Shown piece after piece: positions 1 to 7,296 of a DNA stretch of 50,000 nucleotides. This stretch comes from Sphingomonadales bacterium. GTDB lineage: Bacteria; Pseudomonadota; Alphaproteobacteria; Sphingomonadales; Sphingomonadaceae. The notes beneath the pieces were generated by a model. That model was not told the origin of the DNA. It ran no database searches and worked only from the letters and a program-made list of their open reading frames with translations. Position 1 is the stretch's first letter; each line of letters begins with the position of its first letter. The stretch is from NCBI GenBank assembly GCA_025356275.1, contig JANXUK010000039.1:1-50000 (forward strand). Direction: 5' to 3'. The position numbers were made by a program, and so were the translations under genes.

Positions 1-141
1 ATGCCGCTCCGTCAAAATCACCCCGCAAGCCAATCGCCGATCCCATAGACACGCCCTCCAAATGCAGGGCGCCATTGATTCAGACTTTTGCGGCTTTGGG
101 AATCCCTCTCGTGAGTCACCCTCACCGCAGGTTGGTATTAT

Positions 142-704
142 GTGGTCAAGACCGCGCTGGCTCAGCTGGCGCAATGGGCAGCAACGGGCCAGGATATGGC
201 CATCGCGGTCAATGTCTCGGCGCCGCTACTGGGCGACCGCAAGTTCATCACCGATATCATCGCGCTGGTCCGCGCCGCGCCGGTCGATCCCGGCAGGCTG
301 ACCTTTGAAATCACCGAATCGACGGCGCTGGCCAAGCCGGTGACCGCGATCCCGGCGATGCAGCTGTTGCGCGACGTCGGCCTGCGTATTTCGATCGATG
401 ATTACGGGACGGCAATCGACTCTGTCCTATCTCAGGCGGTTTCCGATCCATGAGATCAAGATCGACAAAGCTTCATCACCAATCAGACGCAGGACAGAGC
501 GACCGGATTCTGGTGCGCTCCACGATCGCGCTGGCGCATGATCTGGGCTTGCCGGTGGTGGCTGAGGGGATCGAGGCCCCCGCCTGCCTGGGCCTGCTGG
601 GCGCGATGCAATGCGATGTCGGGCAAGGCTGGACCATCGGCAGGCCGGTGACGATTGCGGAGTTCGACACGGTGGTCGCGGCGGGTTTGACGCGCGCCGC
701 CTAG
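142..704 (+). pseudogene. Degraded EAL-domain (c-di-GMP phosphodiesterase) remnant
   Basis: Reading across frames gives a recognisable EAL-domain C-terminal half: a VNVSAPLL stretch, LTFEITEST, RISIDDYGT, then LSYLRRFPIHEIKIDK, FITNQTQDRA, and LVRSTIALAHDLGLPVVAEGIE up to CDVGQGW. The pieces lie in different frames. Small deletions of 1-2 bases are needed near 418, 468 and 500 to join them, so no single reading frame encodes the domain. The EAL signature end of the domain and any GGDEF or sensor part are missing on the 5' side, where 1-141 shows no related coding. In intact relatives the domain cleaves cyclic di-GMP; this copy cannot be functional. Its TAG stop (702-704) overlaps the opposing cysteine hydrolase stop in a shared CTAG. 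It marks an old chromosomal or plasmid gene broken at the island edge. Sequencing error is an alternative for one indel but not likely for three. Confidence 0.85.
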
Positions 705-1336
705 GCTTGTTGGCGGCGCCCCGCGATCAGTTCAAGCGCGCGCGCCTCGGCGATAACCTCGCCATATTTGGCCTGAATATCGAAAAGATTGGCCTCATGC
801 GGACCCGGCGCGCGGTCGCCGCAAGCGTCGCGCACGACGAAAGGCGCAAAGCCATGCTGGAGCGCATCGAGCGCGGTGGCCCGCACGCAGCCGCTGGTCG
901 AAAAGCCGGTGATCAGCAGGCAATCGACGCGCATCGCATTGAGGGTCGCGGCCAGCGAGGTGCCGAAGAACGCCGAGGCATATTGCTTGGTCACCACCAC
1001 CTCGCCCGGCAGCGGCCCGTAACCCTCGGGGAAATCGCCCAATGGATTGCCGGGCAGATAGGCCTGTAACGCCGGCACCTTGCGATAGAACAGCCCGCCA
1101 TCGACCCCGCCCGCGCCATAGAGCACGCGGGTAAACACCGCCGGCACCCCGGCCCGGCGCGCCGCCGCCAGCAGCCGGATATTGGACGCCAGCGCTGCTT
1201 CCACCCCGGCATAGAGCGGCGAAGCGGGATCGAGATAGGCGTTGCAGACATCGACCATCAACAACGCGGGATGCTGTCCGAACGGCAGGCTGCCGCCGAA
1301 CCCGGCTGCGGCATAATCGGCGTCGAGATCGTTCAC
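701..1336 (-). CDS. Isochorismatase-like cysteine hydrolase (N-carbamoylsarcosine/maleamate amidohydrolase type)
   Basis: A 211-residue cysteine hydrolase. The family triad is visible: Asp29 in LLMVDVCNAYLD, Lys117 in VVVTKQYASAFFGT and the nucleophile Cys150 in GFSTSGCVRATA. Relatives hydrolyse amide or carbamoyl bonds, for example N-carbamoylsarcosine amidase, maleamate amidohydrolase (NicF) and isochorismatase. The start is GTG at 1336-1334, overlapping the TGA of the hydantoinase B gene as GTGA, so the two are translationally coupled. This coupling to hyuA/hyuB-type genes fits a stepwise route in which a cyclic amide or imide is opened and the resulting carbamoyl or amide product is hydrolysed. 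Length is normal for the family. The exact substrate cannot be read from the sequence; an amidohydrolase is favoured over an isochorismatase from context. Confidence 0.85.
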   Translation of the reverse strand: MNDLDADYAAAGFGGSLPFGQHPALLMVDVCNAYLDPASPLYAGVEAALASNIRLLAAARRAGVPAVFTRVLYGAGGVDGGLFYRKVPALQAYLPGNPLGDFPEGYGPLPGEVVVTKQYASAFFGTSLAATLNAMRVDCLLITGFSTSGCVRATALDALQHGFAPFVVRDACGDRAPGPHEANLFDIQAKYGEVIAEARALELIAGRRQQA

Positions 1337-3213
1337 CCCGCCGCCAGCGCCAAATGCGCCCAGACCGGCTGCTGCGGCGCCGGCAGGCCGGTATCGCGCA
1401 GGGCATCGCGGCGCAGATCGGCGATGGGGGCGCCGTGGTTGAAAGTCGGCAGGACCTCGGGCCGGGCGGCGCGCAGTTCGGCCCGCAAGGCCTCGGTAGC
1501 GCCCGCGTCCACCGCCCCGGCGCCGTCCAGCACCACGCCATATTCGCGCGCGCCCGGCGTGGTTACCAGCCCTTGCAGCACCTCCTTGGCGACCAGCGCC
1601 GGCTCGCGGGTCAATGGATCGCCCCAGCCTGCCCCCCCCCAGGTGATGAAGTCCAGCTCATCGCCGGCCTTGACCATGATGCCTTCCTGCTTGTTGCCGA
1701 CCACCGCCTCGCTGCCATCGACCCGGCGCAGAACCTTGCGGGCACGCGCGCCAGGCGCGCCGCCATTAACCCCCCAGGGCGGCACGAACCAGCGGTCGTC
1801 ATGGATCGCGATCTCGCCATCCTCAAGGAATTTGTAGGTCATCAGGATACCATTGCCGCCGCGAAAGAAGCCGGCGCCGCCGCTGTCCGCCACGGTTTCA
1901 TAACGCTCGATCCGCAGCGGGAAATAGCGTTCGAGGAACTCATTGGGCACATTGGTGAAGTTGGGCCACAGCGAATGCCCGTCTGGCCCATCGCCAAACG
2001 GCCGCCCCGGGATGCCGCCAAAACCGATCTGGAACAGCTGAAACCACGTACCGGTCTTGTCCATCCCCGAATAGAACAGATGCGGGCTCGACGAAAATCC
2101 GGCGGCGCACAGAAACTCGGGCGTCTTTTGTCCCAGCAGCCCGCCCAGAATATCGAACAACCGCCCCAGCGCATGGGTGCGCCCCGACAAAGCGGCGGGG
2201 AACTTCGGCTTCAGCAGCGAGCCATCGGGGATGCGCACATCGATCAGATCGTAATAGCCATCATTGAACAGGATCTGCGGATCGAACACCATGATCATGT
2301 AAATGCCAAAGAACATCCGCATCATGTTCTCATTGAGCAGGAAATTGATCGAGCCGCTCGATTGCGGATCGGTGCCGGCAAAATCCAGGATGACGCGCCC
2401 ATCCTCACGCCACATCGTGCATTTGATCTTGTAGGGGCCAAAGCCCAGCCCATCGTCGCAGATGTAATCCTCAAAGCTGACCGGCTCGACCCCGATGGCA
2501 TTCTCGATCAGGCTTTTCATCGCACGGTGGTTGCGCGCCAGCAGGTTTTCGCAGGCGGAGACAAATTCATCGTCGCCGAACCGCTCGCACATCTCGACGA
2601 CGCGCCGCGCCGCGACCCGGCAGGCAGCGACCAGCGCGTTGAGATCGGCCTTGCACCATTCGGGGGTGCGGGTCTGGTGCATGACCAGCTTGATCAGATC
2701 CTCGTTATAAACGCCCCGGTTCCAGATCTTGACCGGCGGGATGCGCACGCCCTCCTCAAAGATTGAATGCGCGTCGATCGGCATCGAGCCGGCAACCTTG
2801 CCGCCAATATCCGACTGATGCCCGAACATCGACGTATAGGCGATCAGCCGCCCATCCTTGAACACCGGCAGCAGCACCAGCCAGTCGTTGGAGTGGCTGA
2901 TCGCGCCCTGCACCGAATAGGGGTCGGAGAGGAAGATCATGTCGCCCTCCTCGACGGTGCCGGCGAACCCTTCCAGAAATGGCCCGATATAGCTGCCAAA
3001 CTGGCCGACGATCATCCGGCCCTTGTGGTCGGCGATCAGCGGGAAGGCATCGCCCTGCTCGCGAATGCCCGGCGACATCGCGGTGCGCACCAGCGTGGTG
3101 TCCATCTCGGTACGGGCGTTGCGCAGCGCATTCTCGATGATGTCGAGCGTGACCGGATCGATCGCGACCTCGGCAAAGGGGGCAGTGTTAGTCTGGACGA
3201 TAGTTGCGGGCAT
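1333..3213 (-). CDS. Hydantoinase B/oxoprolinase-family subunit
   Basis: A 626-residue protein of the HyuB family (hydantoinase B/oxoprolinase B). Typical features are the N-terminal DPVTLDIIENALRNARTEMD segment, SPGIREQGDAFPLI, a FLSDPYSVQGAISHSNDW segment, a GHQSDIGG metal-site-like motif, and a glycine-rich end (GGAGFFRGGNGI, WGGAGWGDP). Partners in the family are ATP-dependent N-methylhydantoinase, 5-oxoprolinase, caprolactamase and acetone/acetophenone carboxylases, all of which pair this subunit with a HyuA ATPase to phosphorylate an amide or enol substrate. It starts 10 bases after the hyuA-type gene and overlaps the cysteine hydrolase start by four bases. Length is at the long end of HyuB but in range. 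Whether the complex hydrolyses a cyclic amide or carboxylates a ketone is not decided by sequence alone; the coupled cysteine hydrolase and nearby amidase favour amide chemistry. Confidence 0.9.
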   Translation of the reverse strand: MPATIVQTNTAPFAEVAIDPVTLDIIENALRNARTEMDTTLVRTAMSPGIREQGDAFPLIADHKGRMIVGQFGSYIGPFLEGFAGTVEEGDMIFLSDPYSVQGAISHSNDWLVLLPVFKDGRLIAYTSMFGHQSDIGGKVAGSMPIDAHSIFEEGVRIPPVKIWNRGVYNEDLIKLVMHQTRTPEWCKADLNALVAACRVAARRVVEMCERFGDDEFVSACENLLARNHRAMKSLIENAIGVEPVSFEDYICDDGLGFGPYKIKCTMWREDGRVILDFAGTDPQSSGSINFLLNENMMRMFFGIYMIMVFDPQILFNDGYYDLIDVRIPDGSLLKPKFPAALSGRTHALGRLFDILGGLLGQKTPEFLCAAGFSSSPHLFYSGMDKTGTWFQLFQIGFGGIPGRPFGDGPDGHSLWPNFTNVPNEFLERYFPLRIERYETVADSGGAGFFRGGNGILMTYKFLEDGEIAIHDDRWFVPPWGVNGGAPGARARKVLRRVDGSEAVVGNKQEGIMVKAGDELDFITWGGAGWGDPLTREPALVAKEVLQGLVTTPGAREYGVVLDGAGAVDAGATEALRAELRAARPEVLPTFNHGAPIADLRRDALRDTGLPAPQQPVWAHLALAAG

Positions 3214-3223
3214 GGTGTTCGCC

Positions 3224-5272
3224 TTACGCCGGGGTGATCATGATGTTGCCAAAGGCATCGACGGTGCCGATGTGCCTGGTCTCGATCAGGGTGGTGGAAT
3301 CCATCTCGGTGATCACGGCGGGGCCCTTGATCACATCGCCCTGACGCAGCAGCGCGCGGTCATAGATCACCGCTGCCTGCGCCGCGCCGTCCATCCACAA
3401 CTCGTGATCGCGCAGCTTGGCCGCCGCCGGATTGCCGTCGCCGCGCGCCAGCTCGTTGCTGGGCAATTCCAGCGCGCGGCCCAGCGCCACCGCGCGCAGA
3501 TTGACGAATTCGTGCTCCGATTCCATGTTGAAAGTGAACAGGCGGCGGTGCTCCTCATCAAAGCGCTCGGCCAGGAGGCCCAGCCCGCCGCGCTCGATAG
3601 TGGCCAGATCGACCGTCATCGGCACCTCGAAAGCCTGACCCACGTAACGCAGATCGACCTCGAAGCTGGTGGTGATCTCGCCTGCCGGAATGCCGTCGCG
3701 GATCAGCTCGGCACGGACCTGGGCATCCATCTCGCGCAGCAGCCCCGCGACCTCGGCGATGCTGGTCTGTGAGCGGCGTTTGGATAGCGAGCGCGCGCTC
3801 TCGGTGCGCATCCGCGTCGTCGCATCGCCCAGCGCGCACAGCACGCCCGGCGATACCGGCGACACTGCGGGATAGCTGCCCATCAGCCGCGCCACCGCAT
3901 TGACATGCAGCGGCCCCGCCCCGCCAAACCCCATCAGCGCAAACTCACGCGGGTCATAGCCTTGCTGGACCGAGATCATCCTGAGCGCGCCGAACATGTT
4001 CTCATTGACGATATCGATGATGCCGCGCGCCGCCGCCATCAGCTCGATGCCCAGCGCGTCGGCAATGGTCTGGACCGCGCGTTTGGCCCCGTCGCGGTCC
4101 AGCTTGAACGTGCCGCCCAGCAGGTTCTCGGGCAGATAGCCGAGCACCACATTGGCATCGGTCACCGTCGGCAGCGTGCCACCCTTGCCGTAAGCGACCG
4201 GCCCCGGCACCGCGCCCGCAGACTGTGGCCCCACCCGCAACGCGCCGGTCAGTTCGGGCACATAGGCAATCGAGCCGCCGCCGGCACCCACCGTCTTCAC
4301 ATCGAGCGACGAGGCGCGAACCGACAGATGCCCGACCTCGGTGGTGCGCACCCGGCGTGGCTCGCCATGCTCGATCAGCGCGACATCGGTGCTGGTCCCG
4401 CCGACATCAAGCGTCAGGATGTTCTTGAGCCCGGCATTCTTCGCCACCCATAGAGCGCCGGTGACCCCGCCCGCCGGCCCCGACATCAGCAGCGACACCG
4501 GCTGCTCCTCGGCCTTTTGCGACGACATCAGCCCGCCGTCCGAACGCAGCAGCGACAGCCGCCCGGTCATCTTCACCTGTTCCAGCTTGGCACGCAAGCT
4601 GCGCACGTACCGCCCCACCACCGGGCGCACCGCTGCATTGGCCACAGTGGTCAGCGTCCGCTCATACTCCTGCATCTCGGGCAGCACGACATGGCTGAGC
4701 GAGATCGGGATGTCGGGCATGATCTGCGCTGCCAGCTCCGCGACGCGCAGCTCGTGCGCGCCATTGAGATAGGCGTTGATCAGGCTGACGGTCAGCGCCT
4801 CGATCCCGCGGTCTTTCAATCGGGTCAACGCGGCGCGGATATCGGCGTCATCGATGGCGCGGACCTCTTGCCCGAAGGCATCCATCCGGCCGATGATCTC
4901 GACCGTATCCTCCAGCCGGGCCAGCGGCTCGGGCTTGGGCCACACGATCCAGCCGGCAAGGCCCCCCGGCACGAAACTGCGCGCGATCTGCATCACCTGG
5001 CGGTAACCCTGGGTGGTGACAAGGCCGACGCGCGCGCCCTTGCCCTCCAGCACCGCATTGGTCGCCACCGTGGTGCCGTGCAGGAACACATCGATCGCGC
5101 CCGGCCCGACACCCGCCAGCGCGCACACCGCCTCAACCCCGTTCAATATGCCTTCGGAACTGTCATGCGGGGTCGACGGGGTCTTGTGGCGCCAGAAATC
5201 GCCGGTCTCATCGTTGAACAGCAACAGGTCGGTGAATGTGCCGCCAACGTCGACACCAAGGCGATAGGCCAA
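3224..5272 (-). CDS. Hydantoinase A/oxoprolinase-family ATPase subunit
   Basis: A 682-residue HyuA-type subunit with the ASKHA-fold ATP motifs: VDVGGTFTDLLLF at the N-terminus, HGTTVATNAVLEGKGA near residues 65-79, LTLDVGGTSTDVALI near residue 290 and ALMGFGGAGPLHVNAVA near 445. It should bind ATP and activate the substrate for the HyuB partner encoded directly downstream. The start is taken as TTG at 5272-5270: the next residues AYRLGVDVGGTF match the family N-terminus, no in-frame ATG precedes it, and a GGGGAG ribosome site lies 8 bases upstream. It follows the methyltransferase stop by 13 bases, inside one operon running 9090 to 701. Length is normal for the family (about 650-700). Confidence 0.9.
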   Translation of the reverse strand: MAYRLGVDVGGTFTDLLLFNDETGDFWRHKTPSTPHDSSEGILNGVEAVCALAGVGPGAIDVFLHGTTVATNAVLEGKGARVGLVTTQGYRQVMQIARSFVPGGLAGWIVWPKPEPLARLEDTVEIIGRMDAFGQEVRAIDDADIRAALTRLKDRGIEALTVSLINAYLNGAHELRVAELAAQIMPDIPISLSHVVLPEMQEYERTLTTVANAAVRPVVGRYVRSLRAKLEQVKMTGRLSLLRSDGGLMSSQKAEEQPVSLLMSGPAGGVTGALWVAKNAGLKNILTLDVGGTSTDVALIEHGEPRRVRTTEVGHLSVRASSLDVKTVGAGGGSIAYVPELTGALRVGPQSAGAVPGPVAYGKGGTLPTVTDANVVLGYLPENLLGGTFKLDRDGAKRAVQTIADALGIELMAAARGIIDIVNENMFGALRMISVQQGYDPREFALMGFGGAGPLHVNAVARLMGSYPAVSPVSPGVLCALGDATTRMRTESARSLSKRRSQTSIAEVAGLLREMDAQVRAELIRDGIPAGEITTSFEVDLRYVGQAFEVPMTVDLATIERGGLGLLAERFDEEHRRLFTFNMESEHEFVNLRAVALGRALELPSNELARGDGNPAAAKLRDHELWMDGAAQAAVIYDRALLRQGDVIKGPAVITEMDSTTLIETRHIGTVDAFGNIMITPA

Positions 5273-5285
5273 AACGCATGCTCCC

Positions 5286-6398
5286 CTATGCGCGGACCGC
5301 GCCGACCAGGCTGATCGGTGGCAATTGCCCCTTCAGATAGACCTGCTCGCGCGTGCCGCGGAAAAATCCGGCTTCCGGGAATCCCGCCCCGGTCAATGCC
5401 GCCTTGAAATCGAGCGCCTTGAACCCGGCCGAGAACGGCTCATTGGCGTTGTGACCGAACCAGCTGGTCATCAGCGCATCAAACGGATCGCCCAGCGGAT
5501 CGGCACCGCCATCGTGGAGCGTGATGCCGCCGGGCGAGAGCAGCCGGTGCGCTTCCTTGAACATCGCGCGGATCACCGGCGCGGGCATCTCATGGGTTAC
5601 CAGCATCGAGGTGACCAGATCGAACGAACCGTCCGGGAAATTGGTGGCGGCGCCATCCTGCTGGCTGAAATGGACCGCCTGGCCCAGCGATTCGGCGCGG
5701 CCATGCGCATAGCGGACCTGCGGCGCGCCGACATCGATGCCGAACACCTCGGCGTCGGGGTAGGCTTCCTTCCATGCCACCGTAGTGAAGCCCGGGCCGC
5801 AGCCGATATCGAGAATCCGTCGCGGATGGAAATCGGGGCGATGTTCGCGCAGCCAGGCGGCCAGTGCGACGCCCAGCTGTTCATTACGGTCGCCCAGCCC
5901 GCCGAACGCAAACACATGCACCCCGCGATCATACAGCGCCCCGGCATAGACATCATCGGGGCCCAGCTCGGTGTGGAAATTGCCCGGCATCACATGGATG
6001 TCGACTGCATCGATATAACGCGGCACTACGAAATCGGGATTGGTGGTGAGCGTACCCAGCGCGCCCGTCCGGGGCTTTGCCCGCTCGGCCAGGTCGGGCA
6101 ATTGCCGCTCGATGCTCTCACCCACAACCTCCCAAACCAGCTCCTGCGCCGCCCGGCCCACCGCATTCGCCCCGCGATAGTAAAAGCTCGATTGCAGCAG
6201 ATCGGAGGCTTCGCGCTGGCTTTCGGGGGCGCGGCCATGGCGGCGTTCGAATTCGGGCAGCAGCTTTTCCCGGTACAGCGTGCGCGTGCCGGGAAACAGC
6301 TGCGTGGTGAACAGCTTGCGCAACGAAGCACAGAAATCCTCGCGCGCGCCCTCATCATGGGTGGCGGAGGGGAGCATGGCGTGGACGTCCTGGAACAT
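5286..6398 (-). CDS. Class I SAM-dependent methyltransferase
   Basis: A 370-residue protein with a Rossmann methyltransferase core in its C-terminal two thirds. Motif I is RRILDIGCGPGFTTVAWKE, followed by the acidic loop EVFGIDVG, and motif IV-like SFDLVTSMLVTHEM, then the LLSPGGITLHDGG strand. The first 130 or so residues are an extension without a known motif (FYYRGANAVGRAAQELVWEV) that may shape the substrate site. The ATG at 6398-6396 is chosen because the reading frame upstream of it is composed of out-of-frame sequence belonging to the GlcG-type gene. It sits between that gene (20-base gap) and the HyuA-type gene. The methyl acceptor is unknown; an O- or N-methylation of the pathway substrate or a carboxylate is possible. 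Similar long methyltransferases occur beside catabolic genes, but I cannot name an ortholog. Confidence 0.8.
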   Translation of the reverse strand: MFQDVHAMLPSATHDEGAREDFCASLRKLFTTQLFPGTRTLYREKLLPEFERRHGRAPESQREASDLLQSSFYYRGANAVGRAAQELVWEVVGESIERQLPDLAERAKPRTGALGTLTTNPDFVVPRYIDAVDIHVMPGNFHTELGPDDVYAGALYDRGVHVFAFGGLGDRNEQLGVALAAWLREHRPDFHPRRILDIGCGPGFTTVAWKEAYPDAEVFGIDVGAPQVRYAHGRAESLGQAVHFSQQDGAATNFPDGSFDLVTSMLVTHEMPAPVIRAMFKEAHRLLSPGGITLHDGGADPLGDPFDALMTSWFGHNANEPFSAGFKALDFKAALTGAGFPEAGFFRGTREQVYLKGQLPPISLVGAVRA

Positions 6399-6417
6399 GT
6401 TCGGCCTTTCGTTGAGT

Positions 6418-6849
6418 TCAGGCGAGCGCGGTAAAGCCGTGAGCTTCGAGCGCGGCGCGGATGATGGCATCGTCGACATCGGGCATGCCGCCCGAAATCG
6501 CGGCGGCGCCGACGGTGATCCCGTCCTGTTGCACCACCACCCCGCCGCCCAGCGGAACAAAGGCGCCATGCGTCGCGCCGCTGAGCGCGGCGACGCCGCA
6601 GGGATCGACGAAGGTCTTGGCCAGCAAAAGGCTGCTGCGATTGAAGCCCAGCGCGGTCCGCGCCTTGCCCAGCGCGGTGTCGAAGCCGAAAATCCCCTGC
6701 GCGTCGCTGCGCATCGCCAGGCGGACATGCCCGCCGGTATCGGTGATCACCACACATAGCACGGTCAACCCGCGCTGCCCGGCAAGTTCAAAGGTGGTGG
6801 TGGCAATCGCCTGCGCGGCGGCCAGTCCGATCGGCAGTGCAATGGTCAT
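6418..6849 (-). CDS. GlcG/HbpS (DUF336) family protein
   Basis: A 143-residue protein with the full GlcG/HbpS-like pattern: an N-terminal helix (ALPIGLAAAQAIATTTFELA), VLCVVITDTGGHVRLAMRSD, a central FGFDTALGKARTALGF helix, and the glycine-rich HGAFVPLGGGVVVQQDGITVGAAAISGG end. Members bind heme or small cofactors or act as accessory proteins next to glycolate, diol or aromatic catabolic genes; a direct enzymatic role is rarely proven. It starts at ATG 6849-6847, overlapping the stop of the upstream small gene as ATGA, and is followed by the methyltransferase gene 20 bases later. No signal peptide is seen, so it is probably cytoplasmic. Function within this operon cannot be fixed. Confidence 0.85.
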   Translation of the reverse strand: MTIALPIGLAAAQAIATTTFELAGQRGLTVLCVVITDTGGHVRLAMRSDAQGIFGFDTALGKARTALGFNRSSLLLAKTFVDPCGVAALSGATHGAFVPLGGGVVVQQDGITVGAAAISGGMPDVDDAIIRAALEAHGFTALA

Positions 6850-7217
6850 GCGTCGTCTCCATCGGCCGGCGCGGGGAGCCCCCCCGCTGCCGCCTCGTCC
6901 ACTTCGGCGGTGATCGCACGGAATACCCGCGTCAGCAGCGCCTGACGCTCGGCCTCGCGGCGCAGGTGCCGTTCGGGCGTGAGCGCGTAATTTTCGATCG
7001 CGGCCCCGGTCGGCGCGGCTCCCGCTTCGGCCAGCGCCTCATGCGTATCGAGCCGGTCGCGCAGCACCGACACCTCGGCCATCAGCGAGACCAGCATCGG
7101 CAGCAGCTGATCGATGTCGCCCGGCTGGAGGTATTTGGGCCGCGCCGGACCCTTGGCCCAGCGGCGGCGCGAGGTGAAACCGGTTTGCTTTGTGTCGTCC
7201 ATCGTCGTGTCGTCCAT
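6846..7217 (-). CDS. Small protein of unknown function
   Basis: A 123-residue charged protein I do not recognise. It begins MDDTTMDDTKQTGF, a duplicated MDDT that gives two possible starts (7217 or 7202), has a basic stretch (SRRRWAKGPARPKYLQPGD), a predicted helical segment DIDQLLPMLVSLMAEVSVLRD, and a helical Arg/Glu-rich tail LRREAERQALLTRVFRAI. No signal peptide or membrane segment. It is coupled by ATGA to the GlcG/HbpS-type gene downstream, which argues that it is a real gene and may work with that protein. A start further upstream (7388) is possible in this frame, but it would cover the end of the alpha/beta-hydrolase gene, so the later start is preferred. Confidence 0.6.
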   Translation of the reverse strand: MDDTTMDDTKQTGFTSRRRWAKGPARPKYLQPGDIDQLLPMLVSLMAEVSVLRDRLDTHEALAEAGAAPTGAAIENYALTPERHLRREAERQALLTRVFRAITAEVDEAAAGGLPAPADGDDA

Positions 7218-7296
7218 AGTCAGGCCGATTGGGCTTGTGATGCCGGAACACAAACCGGCATCGCCGCACCTCCCGCTATTCGGTGCCCCGCCATGC

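Noticed and set aside
1..12. Short identity (ATGCCGCTC) between the window start and the window end, hinting at a circular molecule
   Set aside because: Nine bases is within chance, and the sequence expected to continue from the IS6 copy at the right end differs from the window start after those bases.
1354..2766. Long rightward open frame of 470 codons opposite the hydantoinase B gene
   Set aside because: It is the antisense shadow of a well-matched HyuB gene in high-GC DNA, has no family motifs and is rich in Arg, Gln and His as typical of shadow frames.
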